A DNA stretch of 64,000 nt from CALAGB01 sp963789565. Lineage in GTDB: Bacteria; Chloroflexota; Chloroflexia; Thermomicrobiales; Thermomicrobiaceae. The position numbers and the translations under genes were made by a program. The stretch is from the NCBI GenBank assembly GCA_963789565.1, contig CAWBKX010000002.1, positions 2,666,001 through 2,730,000 of the forward strand. The letters are read 5' to 3'. Positions 18,201 to 27,327 of the stretch are shown here, piece after piece. The first letter of the stretch is position 1; every line of letters begins with the position of its first letter. The notes beneath the pieces were generated by a model. It ran no database searches and was not told where the DNA came from. It saw only the letters and a list, made by a program, of their open reading frames with translations.

Positions 18201-18525
18201 GTACACGTCACAGCGAATGTGCGATCGCGGAATGATGGCGTTTGTCGGCTTGCCATCCATATCGGACGACTACTGGTCTGAGGCCCCAGCCAGTGGTCGA
18301 TCGCCTCGCTGACCGCGTGAGTGTTTATCACAGTCACATCAGTGTCGTGCAACCGGCATTGACAAACTCAATGGTGTTCAACGAGCATGATGCCTGTCGT
18401 CGATCCAGCATCTGCGCAGTCCGGCTTCGTGCTCAGGAAGTCGCCCGCGACCGAGTGGTGGGTGAGTTGCACGCCACGATATCGACTCATCGAGCAGGTT
18501 GGCGACGTAACCAAGGGAAGGCGTG
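18201..18525. other. intergenic stretch, no feature recognised
   Basis: About 325 bp between the MFS stop and the broken peptidase gene. Short open frames occur on both strands, but none has a ribosome-binding site, start and family-like sequence together. No convincing hairpin terminator or promoter was seen. Confidence 0.4.
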
Positions 18526-19191
18526 ATGAAGCTTCTGCTCACGTCTGCTGGCATCAAGAACCCGAGCATTCACCACGCGCTGCTCGACCTCCGGGCTAAA
18601 CCGATTGCCGAGTGCAATGCCCTCTGTATTCCCACGGCGTCATATGGACATCCTGAGTCTGGTCCTGACGGGGCATGTCGGTTCATCAGCGGAAGAGCCA
18701 CCACCCCCATTTGCGAATTGGGCTGGAAGTCCATGGGAGTCCTGGAGCTCACCGCGCTTCCCAGTATCGATAGAGAGCGTTGGGTCTCCTGGGTTGAGGG
18801 GACTGACGTTCTGCTGGTGAACGGTGGTGACGCCCTTTACCTGTCGTATTGAATGCGACAGCCCGGGCTGGCCGAGCTTCTACCGTCCCTGAGCGAGGTG
18901 TGGGTCGGACTGAGCGGTGGCGGCATGGTAATGACTCCCAGGATCGGAGAGTATTTCGTCCAGTGGACTCCGCCCACCGGTGGCGATGAAACACTCGGAT
19001 TCGTTGAGTTTTCGATTTTTTCGCATCAGGATCATGAGCGGTTCCCAGAGAACTCCATGGCCGGCGCAGAGCGATGGGCCTCCGACGTCGCAGGCCCGGC
19101 GTACGCGATCGACGATCAGACCGCAGTCAAAGTGGTCGAAGGCGCCGTCGACGTCGTCTCCGAAGGACACTGGAAGCTGCTTACTTCCTAG
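18526..19191 (+). pseudogene. peptidase E (S51)-like protein interrupted by one in-frame TGA
   Basis: A single reading frame of about 221 codons from ATG 18526 (AAGGGAAGG upstream) to 19191, with a TGA stop at 18850-18852. Both halves belong to one Peptidase_S51/class I glutamine amidotransferase-like protein: NGGDALYLSY before the stop and MRQPGLAELLPSLSEVWVGL after it. In this family a Trp commonly sits at this point (YWMR), so a TGG to TGA change explains the break. The nucleophile Ser is kept in VGLSGGGMVMTPRIG. TGA is used as a normal stop throughout the window, so recoding is unlikely. The length without the stop matches the family. Confidence 0.8.
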
Positions 19192-19345
19192 CCCCTATGA
19201 GGCTATGGACGCCGACCGGGCGGGCTACATCTGTAATGCGCGTCTGATGAGCGTACAGAGGTACGCCGGAACGGGAGCGCGATCAACCATGTGTTGAACC
19301 GGACTCCCCGACCGTTCGAACAGTTATTTCAAGGGAGATTGGGTC

Positions 19346-19891
19346 ATGGAACAGTGGTCTCAGCCGTTATGGCAGCAGTTTGGCGCGGCCATCGACTCGC
19401 TCGCGAACGCAATCGAGGCATGTCCCGATTCGCTGTGGAGCGAGAGCCTCTGGAAATACCCTCCAGACGTTGATTGGCCGGCCGGACTTGCGGATTTCTG
19501 GTATCTCGCCTATCACACCATGTTCTGGATCGACCTCTATCTGTTTGGAACGGGAGACGGCTTCGTGCCGCGCCCTCCCTTTACCGACGCTGAGCTCGAT
19601 CCTGCGGGCAAGCTGCCGGAGAAGCCGTACACCCGAGAGGAACTCCTGGAATACGCCACGTACATCCGGCAGAAATGCGAGTCGTCGCTCACGTCTCTGT
19701 CGGAGCAGGATGCCTTGCGCCCATGTGCCTTCCCGTGGTCGCGCGGCAAACCAGTCAGCTACTACGAACTGCAGCTGTACAACCTGCGCCACGTGCAGGA
19801 ACATACGGCGCAATTGAACATGTTCCTCGGTCAACACCGGCCTGGTGACGCCCCTGGTTGGGTCGCACGGGCTGCGCACCGGCAGAGCTAG
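19346..19891 (+). CDS. DinB family protein
   Basis: A 181-residue four-helix-bundle protein of the DinB/YfiT type. The metal-binding histidines are visible: H57 in LAYHTMFW, and H149 and H153 in NLRHVQEHTAQLNMF, the His-x3-His pair near the C-terminus being the hallmark of the fold. Such proteins are often metal-dependent thiol S-transferases (bacillithiol or mycothiol type) or of unknown function; DNA-damage inducibility cannot be inferred from the family name. The start ATG 19346 follows AAGGGAGA. It is the last rightward gene before a perfect hairpin at 19920-19949. Confidence 0.82.
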   Translation: MEQWSQPLWQQFGAAIDSLANAIEACPDSLWSESLWKYPPDVDWPAGLADFWYLAYHTMFWIDLYLFGTGDGFVPRPPFTDAELDPAGKLPEKPYTREELLEYATYIRQKCESSLTSLSEQDALRPCAFPWSRGKPVSYYELQLYNLRHVQEHTAQLNMFLGQHRPGDAPGWVARAAHRQS

Positions 19892-19919
19892 CGACAAATC
19901 AAAGTCAACCGGACACATA

Positions 19920-19949
19920 CACGCCGTCTCGGTGATCCGAGACGGCGTG
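19920..19949. terminator. hairpin terminator between convergent genes
   Basis: A perfect 13-bp stem (CACGCCGTCTCGG and its complement) with a TGAT loop, 28 bp after the DinB stop and 23 bp beyond the stop of the leftward ABC ATPase gene. There is no strong T-tract on either side, so it may act bidirectionally as a stall or barrier rather than as a classical intrinsic terminator. Confidence 0.65.
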
Positions 19950-19972
19950 CGTGCTGCTGATGGGTTTGCGGT

Positions 19973-21073
19973 CTAGTTGAGTGCCTGCTCAGTCTCCGCA
20001 TTGAACGCGTGAATGTGCTCGTTCTCGACGATGAGCTCGACCGTTTCTCCCGCTTGCGGGCGGGTCGTCGGCTCGACTTTCGCCACGATCGATTCTCCGC
20101 CCGGTGCGCGCATGTGGAGGAGTGTCTCGGAGCCGAGCGGCTCGACCAGGTCAATCGGCAGCCGCATGACCGAACCTTCCGCCGCCGGTGTGCCGTTCTT
20201 GAGCATCAAGTGCTCCGGCCGGATCCCAGCCATGACCTTCTGCCCAACCATTGAGTCGAGCTGGCCAACTCGTGATGTCGGCACGGCGATCTTCACGTCT
20301 TCGAACGCCAGCATGATGCCCTCGCCACCATTGGTGACTTCCGCGGGGAAGACATTCATGGCCGGGCTACCAATGAAGGTGGCCACAAACATGTTGGCCG
20401 GTCGCTCGTAGAGATTTTCCGGCGTGTCGAGCTGCTGCAAGATACCGGCGCTCATGACAGCGATGCGGTGGCCCATCGTCATGGCTTCCACCTGGTCGTG
20501 CGTGACGTAGACGGTGGTGGTGCCGAGGCGTTTCTGAAGCTGAATGATCTCCGCACGTGTCTGCACGCGCAGTTTTGCGTCTAGGTTGGAGAGAGGCTCG
20601 TCCATGAGAAAGACGTGCGGTTCGCGCACGATGGCTCGGCCGAGAGCAACCCGCTGCCGTTGGCCACCCGAGAGGGCCTTGGGCTTGCGATCCAGAAGCG
20701 GAGTGAGTCCGAGCATCTCGGCGGCATGGTTGACCCGTTCGTTGATCACATTCCCGGGCGTGTTACGCAGTTTGAGTCCAAACGCCAGATTGTCTCGAAC
20801 GCTCATGTGCGGGTAGAGGGCGTACGCCTGGAAGACCATGGCGATGTCGCGGTCTTTGGGCGGAACCTGTGTCACGTCTCGATCACCGATGTAAATGTGG
20901 CCGGTGGTGATCTCCTCGAGACCGGCGAGGCAGCGCAACGCGGTCGACTTGCCGCATCCGGAAGGGCCAACAAGAACGAGAAATTCGCCGTCGATTATCT
21001 CGAGGTTCAAATCACTCAAGGCGACGACGCTCTCGAAGCTCTTGCCGACATGATCGAAGACAACCTTCGCCAT
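19973..21073 (-). CDS. ABC transporter ATPase, UgpC/MsmK/MalK type
   Basis: A 366-residue sugar-type import ATPase. The nucleotide-binding domain has Walker A GPSGCGKST, the segment DRDIAMVFQAYALYPHMSV, signature LSGGQRQRVALGRA and Walker B VFLMDEPLSNLDAKLR. From about residue 240 a C-terminal regulatory TOBE/OB-like domain follows (FIGSPAMNVF, GIRPEHLML, EPLGSETLLHM). This subfamily energises carbohydrate or glycerol-3-phosphate importers, and often one ATPase serves several. No permease or binding-protein gene lies next to it, which fits such a shared role. ATG 21073 was chosen (AAGGA 8-10 bases upstream) rather than an in-frame start 33 bases earlier. The upstream 296 bp to the next gene show no clear promoter. 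Confidence 0.92.
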   Translation of the reverse strand: MAKVVFDHVGKSFESVVALSDLNLEIIDGEFLVLVGPSGCGKSTALRCLAGLEEITTGHIYIGDRDVTQVPPKDRDIAMVFQAYALYPHMSVRDNLAFGLKLRNTPGNVINERVNHAAEMLGLTPLLDRKPKALSGGQRQRVALGRAIVREPHVFLMDEPLSNLDAKLRVQTRAEIIQLQKRLGTTTVYVTHDQVEAMTMGHRIAVMSAGILQQLDTPENLYERPANMFVATFIGSPAMNVFPAEVTNGGEGIMLAFEDVKIAVPTSRVGQLDSMVGQKVMAGIRPEHLMLKNGTPAAEGSVMRLPIDLVEPLGSETLLHMRAPGGESIVAKVEPTTRPQAGETVELIVENEHIHAFNAETEQALN

Positions 21074-21369
21074 TGATGGTTCCTTCCGCGACTCGTATCC
21101 CCACACTCATACCAACGGACGGGGCGCACCCGACTCGTGGCGTCATGTGGGAATTGCCCCATGGGCTCACGATACCCCTCGATTGCGCGCGTCAACAACA
21201 AGTCTCGTTCGCGCTATGAACGATTGTTTTGGTGCGCAAGGGAAGGGCGCCGTTTCGGTTTTGCTACGTGTCTGGCAGCGCCTGACAACACTATAGCATA
21301 CACACCAGCGGCGTCAGCCCGTGCGTAATCGGAGTCAGTCTTCGGTGCCCATCGCAGTCGAAATCGCCG

Positions 21370-22137
21370 CTACCTTGCAATCTGACCGCCGTCCATCACC
21401 AGTGAGCTTCCAGTGATGAAGCCGGCGTCATCCGACGCCAGATAGAGCGCGGCATGCGCCACCTCACCGGTGGTCGCCAACCGTCCAAGCGGGTGACGCT
21501 GCTCGAGCGCCCGACGCGCCGCCGGCGGGTCGTCCGTCTCGTCGAGCAAATGACCAACCCACGGGCTATCGACCGTTCCCGGGCAGATGCAATTGCAGCG
21601 GATTCCTTCTCCGGCGAACTCGGTGGCAACTTGCTTCGTCAGCGTGACGACGGCGCCCTTGCTGGCGCAATAGGCTGCCCGCTTGGGTACGCCGACCAAC
21701 CCCAGAACCGAGGCGATGTTGACGATCACGCCGTCATGGCGCTCCAGCATTTGCGGCAGCACCGCGCGCGTGCATAGATACACGCCGCGCACGTTGACGG
21801 CAAAGACGCGGTCCCACTCCTCCGGCTCGACTTCAACGATGCTCTTGGTGGTTCCGATTCCGGCGTTGTTGCACAGGATATCGATGCGTCCGAAGCGCTC
21901 CAGGGTCGCGTCGACCGCGCGCTGCACACTGGCCTCATCGCTGACGTCGACCTGTAGCGCTAGCGTGTGGCCTCCCGCCAGGCCTGCGGTCTCTTCAGCG
22001 TGAGCCAGGGTGCGGGTGGCCGTGGCGACCTGCGCGCCTTCCTGCGCAAACAGGACCGAGATCGCTCGTCCGATGCCAGAGCCACCGCCGGTGACAAACG
22101 CAACCCTTCCCGCGAGTTTACCGGTCGTTGCTGTCAC
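21370..22137 (-). CDS. SDR family NAD(P)-dependent oxidoreductase
   Basis: A 255-residue classical short-chain dehydrogenase. The cofactor motif is TGGGSGIGRAI, the structural NNAG appears in LCNNAGIG, catalytic Ser is in NIASVLGLVG and the YxxxK pair is in AAYCASKGAVVTLTK. The C-terminus FITGSSLVMDGGQ is the usual end of this family. The start is taken at GTG 22137 with AAGGGA eight bases before it. The gene is 29 bp downstream of the LLM oxidoreductase gene and is most likely co-transcribed with it, which suggests that both act on one organic substrate. The substrate is not predictable. Confidence 0.9.
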   Translation of the reverse strand: MTATTGKLAGRVAFVTGGGSGIGRAISVLFAQEGAQVATATRTLAHAEETAGLAGGHTLALQVDVSDEASVQRAVDATLERFGRIDILCNNAGIGTTKSIVEVEPEEWDRVFAVNVRGVYLCTRAVLPQMLERHDGVIVNIASVLGLVGVPKRAAYCASKGAVVTLTKQVATEFAGEGIRCNCICPGTVDSPWVGHLLDETDDPPAARRALEQRHPLGRLATTGEVAHAALYLASDDAGFITGSSLVMDGGQIAR

Positions 22138-22166
22138 GATCTCGATCCCTTCACAAATGGCACGAA

Positions 22167-23108
22167 CTACGACATTGCCGCAAGAATGCCGCACAGTTTG
22201 GCCTCTTCTCCTGACGGGTCGTCCGCCGGGAAGATGGTCACCAAGACCTCGTCGATCTGCCCATCGAAGGCGGAATCCAGGCGTCGCCGCACGTCTGATT
22301 CGTCGCCCCAAATGACGAGGTGATCGAGAAGGTCGTCGGAAACCGCGCCGTTCTCGCCCACCGGGAAGCCTGCGTCGGAGAACATCCCGGCATAGAAGGG
22401 AAGGCGTCCATAGTTCTGCAGGCGTGGACGAGCGGCTGACAGCATCTGCTCGCGGTCATCGGTCATCACGACCGGGATGTGCGCGATCAAGCGGGGCGCG
22501 GGCCGCCCGGCTCTCTCCGCCGACTGCCGCATGGCCGGTCCCGCGGTTTCGCGCAGGTAGTCGAGCGGCGTGACCCAGGAGATCGCGCCATCGGCCATCT
22601 CACCCGCCAGCCGGAAGGCGTTCTTGCGCAGTGCCGAGATGTAGAGCGGCATCGGTGCCGGGGCATTGATTCGTCCATTGACCGAGAAATAGTCCCCGGT
22701 AAATTCCACGTGACCCGTTTCGAGGAGCGAGCGCAGGATGATGAGATATTCGCGCAGGTGGTCGAGTGGCTTGCCCATTGAGAGCCCATAGGCGCCTTCG
22801 ATGGTCGGACGGTGACTCGGACCAACGCCGAGTCGGAAGCGTCCCGGTGAAAGTTGCTCCAACGCAACGGCCTGGCTGGCCAGCATCATCGGATGGCGCG
22901 GGTAGGTGGGCACGATGGCCGTGCCGAACGTGACGTTCGGGATCGAGTGGATGGCAGCCGCGAAGTAGGTCATGGGGTCGGGCGCGCTGGCTCCGGTCGT
23001 AGCCCAGATCATCTTGACGCCCGTGTCGGCCGCGCGTTTGGCTGCCTCCAGTGCCTTTCTGGCGTTGCTCTTGTCGACCAGATCCAAACCGATGCGTGGA
23101 TTGTCCAT
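22167..23108 (-). CDS. LLM class flavin-dependent oxidoreductase
   Basis: A 313-residue bacterial-luciferase-like monooxygenase or dehydrogenase using F420 or FMN. Typical strings are MIWATTGASAPDPMTYFAAA, TAIVPTYPRHPMMLASQA, LSPGRFRLGVGPSHRP and LYISALRKNAFRLAGEMADG. The TIM-barrel family length is about 300-340. Several members in actinobacteria and Thermomicrobia use F420, and a deazaflavin-type nitroreductase is also encoded in this window, so F420 use is plausible but not shown. The start ATG 23108 has GGGAGAG directly upstream. It leads a two-gene operon with the SDR. Confidence 0.9.
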   Translation of the reverse strand: MDNPRIGLDLVDKSNARKALEAAKRAADTGVKMIWATTGASAPDPMTYFAAAIHSIPNVTFGTAIVPTYPRHPMMLASQAVALEQLSPGRFRLGVGPSHRPTIEGAYGLSMGKPLDHLREYLIILRSLLETGHVEFTGDYFSVNGRINAPAPMPLYISALRKNAFRLAGEMADGAISWVTPLDYLRETAGPAMRQSAERAGRPAPRLIAHIPVVMTDDREQMLSAARPRLQNYGRLPFYAGMFSDAGFPVGENGAVSDDLLDHLVIWGDESDVRRRLDSAFDGQIDEVLVTIFPADDPSGEEAKLCGILAAMS

Positions 23109-23271
23109 TGTCTCTCCCTGCTGGCGAATGCTCGGGGCGTCCGCCCGGTTCATCATAGCCAATTGCCTGTCCGCGCTGCGGCTTCACCGTCGCGATTGGC
23201 GCACTCGACTGTTAGACTTGGCGCTCGATCCAACGCATGGAAATCGCCGCGACAAAGGTGATGCGACCCCG

Positions 23272-24519
23272 ATGCGACGCCTGTCACTCTATGCGCTTCT
23301 GAGCGCCAACAGCATCTCCCTCATTGGAAACCAATTCACCATCGTGGCTCTTCCCTGGTTCGTCCTACAGACGACCGGAAGCGCTGCCAAGACGGGCCTG
23401 ACCGGCTTTTCCGTTGCGCTGCCGTACTTCCTGGTTGGCATCTTCGGTGGGGCCCTGATCGACCGGTTCGGCTATCGCGGAATCAGTGTGACGTCCGACA
23501 TCGTCAGCGGCTGCGCCATAGCCACAGTTCCGCTCCTCTACCACACGGTCGGGCTCGCGTTCTGGGAATTGATGGTGCTGGTCTTCTTCAGCTCATTTCT
23601 CAGCATCCCAGGATTGAGCGCGCGCCGTTCCATGCTACCTGAGATCGCCGAAGCGTCCGGGCTGCGACTTGACCGGGTTAACACCGCGTTCGAGGGCATC
23701 TACCCAGTGAGCGCGTTTCTTGGGCCTCCGCTGGCCGGATTGATGATCGTCTGGATGAGCGCGGGAACCGTGCTGTGGATCGATGCCGCCACTTTCGCCT
23801 TGTCTGCGTTGCTCGTCTTTGCGGGCGTCCAGCGAACGCGTCGGCTCCACCAGGCGGTTGCTCGCCCACGCTACATTGATGACCTGCGTGAGGGTATCGA
23901 CTTCCTGCGGCGCGAGCGCGTTCTCCTCTACATGGCTCTGACGCTTGCGGTCTCGAACCTTTTGATGGGGCCGCTCTTTGGCGTGGTGTTGCCCATTTAT
24001 GCTCGCGACGTCTTCCACAGCGCGAAAGATCTCGGCTTCATGCTCTCAGCGTTTGGTGCGGGCCAGGTGATCGGGACAGTCGTCTACGGCACAGTGGGTA
24101 ACCGGTTGCCTCGTCGTTTTATTTGGCTGCTCGGATTCGTCGGCGTCACTATCCCTTTTTTCGCCCTGTTGTGGTGGCCAGGGCTATTCGTGATGGTGGC
24201 GGCGATGGGCGTCGCTGCCGTGACCGATGGTCCACTCTCCCCGATGTCGGTCACCATCCGGCACGAGCGCATCCCGGCTCAGTTACGGGGTCGCATTTTC
24301 AGCACATTCAGTGCGGTCGGCACGGCAGCCATCCCGGTCGGTCTGGCTGCCATAGGATTCTTGATCGACGCCATAGGGTTGCACCGCTCGGTCTGGATTC
24401 TCGCTATTCTGAGCGCGGCACTGGCGCTGGCCGTCATTGCCATGCCGGTCTTCCGCGAGATGGACGCTGTCGGTATCCCAGTCCGAGCCGCTGCAGACCC
24501 TGACGCCGCACCTGATTAG
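23272..24519 (+). CDS. MFS transporter
   Basis: A 415-residue protein with about 12 membrane segments, starting SLYALLSANSISLIGNQFTI and continuing with FVLQTTGSAAKTGLTGFSVA. This is the pattern of the enterobactin-exporter-like (EntS/MFS_3) group, and the motif-A position reads GGALIDRFGYRG. The second half carries SPMSVTIRHERIPAQLRGRI, also usual in this group. Likely a drug or metabolite exporter. The start ATG 23272 was chosen because the frame upstream has no plausible start; AAGGTG lies 14 bases before it, a loose spacing. Its stop is 3 bp from the stop of the convergent amidohydrolase gene. Confidence 0.85.
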   Translation: MRRLSLYALLSANSISLIGNQFTIVALPWFVLQTTGSAAKTGLTGFSVALPYFLVGIFGGALIDRFGYRGISVTSDIVSGCAIATVPLLYHTVGLAFWELMVLVFFSSFLSIPGLSARRSMLPEIAEASGLRLDRVNTAFEGIYPVSAFLGPPLAGLMIVWMSAGTVLWIDAATFALSALLVFAGVQRTRRLHQAVARPRYIDDLREGIDFLRRERVLLYMALTLAVSNLLMGPLFGVVLPIYARDVFHSAKDLGFMLSAFGAGQVIGTVVYGTVGNRLPRRFIWLLGFVGVTIPFFALLWWPGLFVMVAAMGVAAVTDGPLSPMSVTIRHERIPAQLRGRIFSTFSAVGTAAIPVGLAAIGFLIDAIGLHRSVWILAILSAALALAVIAMPVFREMDAVGIPVRAAADPDAAPD

Positions 24520-24522
24520 TTG

Positions 24523-26121
24523 CTACCCCTCGTAGACCGTCTCACCGCCGATAATCGTCTGGCTGATCTTGATCTGGTCGAGCCGCTCCGGATCAACCGC
24601 GCGCGGATCCTCCTCCAGAATGGCGAAGTCGGCCAGCATGTTCTCCTTGAGCTGCCCCTTTTTGTGCTCCTCGAAGGTCGCGTAGGCGCCTGCCACGGTG
24701 TAGAGCGGCAGCGCTTCCTCCACGGAGATCGCTTCTTCCAGCGCGTATGACCGTCCGCTGCCGGTCTTCTCGGTGACGGCCGCCTTGATGCTCTTCAGCG
24801 GCTCGAATGCCGACACCGGGCAATCGGAGGAGAAAACGAGTGTGATGCCGGCATCGAGCAGCGAGCGGAAAGGATAGGTCAACTGGATGCGCGACATGCC
24901 GAGATGGCGAATGAATCCGTCACCATATTCGGTGATGAAGATGGGCTGACTCACAGCCAGAACGCGCATTTTGGCGATGCGCTCGATCAGGTCGGGGCGC
25001 AAAATGCCGCAGTGCTCGATGCGATGTCGATGATCAGCGCGTGGCAGTCGCTCCAGCGCCTTCTGGTAGGCATTGAGGACCATCTCGACGGCACGGTCGC
25101 CGATGGCATGCACCGCTATCTGGAATCCGGCCGAATGCGCCTGCCAGACGTACTCCTCGAACTCTTCAGTCGGCATCATCGTCAGGCCCAGATTGTCGTC
25201 GCGTGGATCTTCCAGGAAGGGTTGACTGACGGCAGCAGTGCGACCAATGAGGCTGCCGTCGATGAACATCTTGATCGGCCCTACGCGCAGGCGGTCGTCG
25301 CCGAAACCTTGCTTGATGCCGAGTCCGGTGATCTCCGACAGCAGGTTCTCGCGGATCATCATTGACGTGCGCAGTTTGAGCTTTCCCTCGCGCACCGCGC
25401 GTTGATAGGCCTCGATCTGATCCGGAGCGTTGCTGCCCGCGTCCTGGCTGGAGGTGATGCCTGCGGCCACGTAGGCGTCGTTGCAGCGCTTGAGTGCCGC
25501 GACGTGGTCGTCGATCGTCGGCTTGGGGATGAGCTTGCGCACGGCTTCCTGTGCCGTCTCCTGCAGTACGCCGGTCAGTTCGCCATTCTCATTCTTGACG
25601 AAGTGGCCACCCTGCGGATCGGGCGTTTCAGGTGTCAGTCCGGCCATCTTGAGTGCCAAGGAATTGACCGCGCTCATGTGGCCGGATCCATTGACGATGA
25701 TGACCGGATGTTCCGGGGCGACTTCATCCAGATCTTGGCGGCTGGGATGGCGCTTTTCGTCCAGCTTGTTGTCGTCGTAGCCGCGCCCCTGAATCCAGGT
25801 TCCGGGCGGGACCTGTCGCACGCGCTCGGCGACGTTGCGCTTGATGTCCTCAATGGACCGCACCCTGGGGAAGCCTGCCTCGACATGACCCAACGCCGTG
25901 CCAAAGCCGATCATGTGGTTGTGGGCTTCGTTGAGTCCGGGCAAGCAAAAGCGTCCGGAAAGATCGATGGTGCGGTATCCCCGTGACAGCGCGCCTTCGA
26001 CCATGCCCGCCGAACCAACCGCGACGATGCGGTCACCGATCACGCCGACGGCTTCGACGCTGGGATTCTCCTGATTCATCGTCAGGATGGTGCCGTTCTT
26101 GATCACGAAAGCCTCTGCCAT
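24523..26121 (-). CDS. YtcJ-like metal-dependent amidohydrolase
   Basis: A 532-residue amidohydrolase of the YtcJ/N-substituted formamide deformylase-like family. The N-terminal beta-sandwich strand reads NGTILTMN, and the metal-binding segment LPGLNEAHNHMIGFG takes the HxH position. IQGRGYDDNK, FIDGSLIGRTAAVSQPF, QIAVHAIGDRAVE and HRIEHCGILRPD are hallmarks of the group, with SSDCPVSAFEPL providing the late Asp. Members hydrolyse exocyclic amides, but most have no assigned substrate. The start is ATG 26121 with GGAGGG just upstream. It is convergent with the MFS gene; no partner gene follows. Confidence 0.9.
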   Translation of the reverse strand: MAEAFVIKNGTILTMNQENPSVEAVGVIGDRIVAVGSAGMVEGALSRGYRTIDLSGRFCLPGLNEAHNHMIGFGTALGHVEAGFPRVRSIEDIKRNVAERVRQVPPGTWIQGRGYDDNKLDEKRHPSRQDLDEVAPEHPVIIVNGSGHMSAVNSLALKMAGLTPETPDPQGGHFVKNENGELTGVLQETAQEAVRKLIPKPTIDDHVAALKRCNDAYVAAGITSSQDAGSNAPDQIEAYQRAVREGKLKLRTSMMIRENLLSEITGLGIKQGFGDDRLRVGPIKMFIDGSLIGRTAAVSQPFLEDPRDDNLGLTMMPTEEFEEYVWQAHSAGFQIAVHAIGDRAVEMVLNAYQKALERLPRADHRHRIEHCGILRPDLIERIAKMRVLAVSQPIFITEYGDGFIRHLGMSRIQLTYPFRSLLDAGITLVFSSDCPVSAFEPLKSIKAAVTEKTGSGRSYALEEAISVEEALPLYTVAGAYATFEEHKKGQLKENMLADFAILEEDPRAVDPERLDQIKISQTIIGGETVYEG

Positions 26122-26419
26122 GCCGCCCTCCGTCTGGTTGAATGTCCCGTCGATACGCGCCATTCACGATGGTTCTGGTCCCCGCACGATAGCGGCGAGC
26201 CTCGGGGGTGTCAATCGAGCCAGTCAGCGTGGTGCGATTCGCCAATGCAGCGAGGTTCGCGATCCCTAAGCATTGTCCCAACCTGGAGGTTCCAGGTATT
26301 GATTTGCAGCGTATGATGATAATGAACATCGAATTCTTATTGATCACCGAAATCGTAGATACCTTCGACTGCGTCGATAGATTCAGACGAGTCTGATCGT
26401 ATTGAAGGGTGCAGCGGCG

Positions 26420-27217
26420 GTGTTTTCGCGCGTTCGATCGAAACGCCACATTGCACTTTTCACGGCGGTGGTACTCCTCGTGGTCGCCTGCGGTCGCTCG
26501 GGCCCAAACCTCGGTGGAGGCGCAGTCTTACCATTCGCCACGACGGGCGGCGGGCCAGGGGCCTCGCCCGCGGCAACGGATGCGACCGATGCGCGCGTGC
26601 GATCGGTCGAGCAGGCGGCTCTGAGCTACGCGCGCACCGTGCTTCACGCTCGGAATCCTCAACCAACCATGATGGACACCGGATCGTCAGGCGCGAGCCA
26701 TCAAGATGGGCCAATCTGGGTGGTGCAGCTTATGGGTGATCGGTTCGAGCTTCAACCATGCGGTGACAACAGCACGCCGGCGTCCTACGTCCACAACTGC
26801 GGCACCGGCAACGCGGTCCGAATCAGCGTGAGACTGAGCGATTTGGCCGTCATCGACGTCGAGCTCTACGACGTTCCCGCCACGCCAACCGCGCAATTGG
26901 CCATCAGCCTACCGCCCGATGCCGTGCTTCAGACGCGAGAACAGGCGATCGCGGCCGCGCTGCTCGGCGAGACAGGCGACGCCGATCAGGCTCCGCACGT
27001 CGCCTCAGCGGACCTGATACTTGCTGGTCAGGAGGACGCTCTCCATGGATTCGCGCCGGATGCGCCATTCTGGCGCGTGACTCTTGACCACAGCCAGTTC
27101 GGCTACTCCTGTCCTCCCACAGTCGCACAGCGTACTAACTGCGTCGCGTCCAGCTTGACACGCTACTTCGACGCGATTACGGGTGAGCTTCGCGTCGAGG
27201 GCTACGGCGACCCCTAA
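26420..27217 (+). CDS. predicted lipoprotein of unknown function
   Basis: A 265-residue exported protein. The N-terminus has a basic stretch, a hydrophobic core (IALFTAVVLLVVAC) and a lipobox-like VVAC with Cys at about residue 24. A low-complexity linker rich in Gly, Pro, Ala and Thr follows. The mature part is not recognised; it contains four Cys residues in two groups (QPCGDN with VHNCGT, and YSCPPT with TNCVAS) and ends FDAITGELRVEGYG, similar to the end of the anti-sigma-like protein downstream. The start was put at GTG 26420 because AAGGG lies 10 bases before it; a TTG 18 bases earlier is the alternative. It stands 110 bp before the ECF sigma gene. Confidence 0.65.
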   Translation: MFSRVRSKRHIALFTAVVLLVVACGRSGPNLGGGAVLPFATTGGGPGASPAATDATDARVRSVEQAALSYARTVLHARNPQPTMMDTGSSGASHQDGPIWVVQLMGDRFELQPCGDNSTPASYVHNCGTGNAVRISVRLSDLAVIDVELYDVPATPTAQLAISLPPDAVLQTREQAIAAALLGETGDADQAPHVASADLILAGQEDALHGFAPDAPFWRVTLDHSQFGYSCPPTVAQRTNCVASSLTRYFDAITGELRVEGYGDP

Positions 27218-27327
27218 CCCACAACTCCGAGCTTCCCACGCATTCCGCCTCAATCCCGACGACGAAGATTCGGACCGCCCTGTAACACCAGCGCAGGCAA
27301 CGTGTTTTGGTTTGCAGGAGGTAATGA

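Noticed and set aside
18850..18852. Recoding of TGA as Trp or selenocysteine
   Set aside because: TGA ends many intact genes here, including overlapping stop-start pairs in the hydrogenase operon, and no SECIS-like hairpin stands out after the codon. A nonsense mutation is simpler.
21280..21310. AT-rich TATAGCATAC as a promoter for the UgpC-type ATPase
   Set aside because: A -10-like string is present, but no -35 element at 16-18 bases was found for either strand, and the distance to the gene is over 200 bp.
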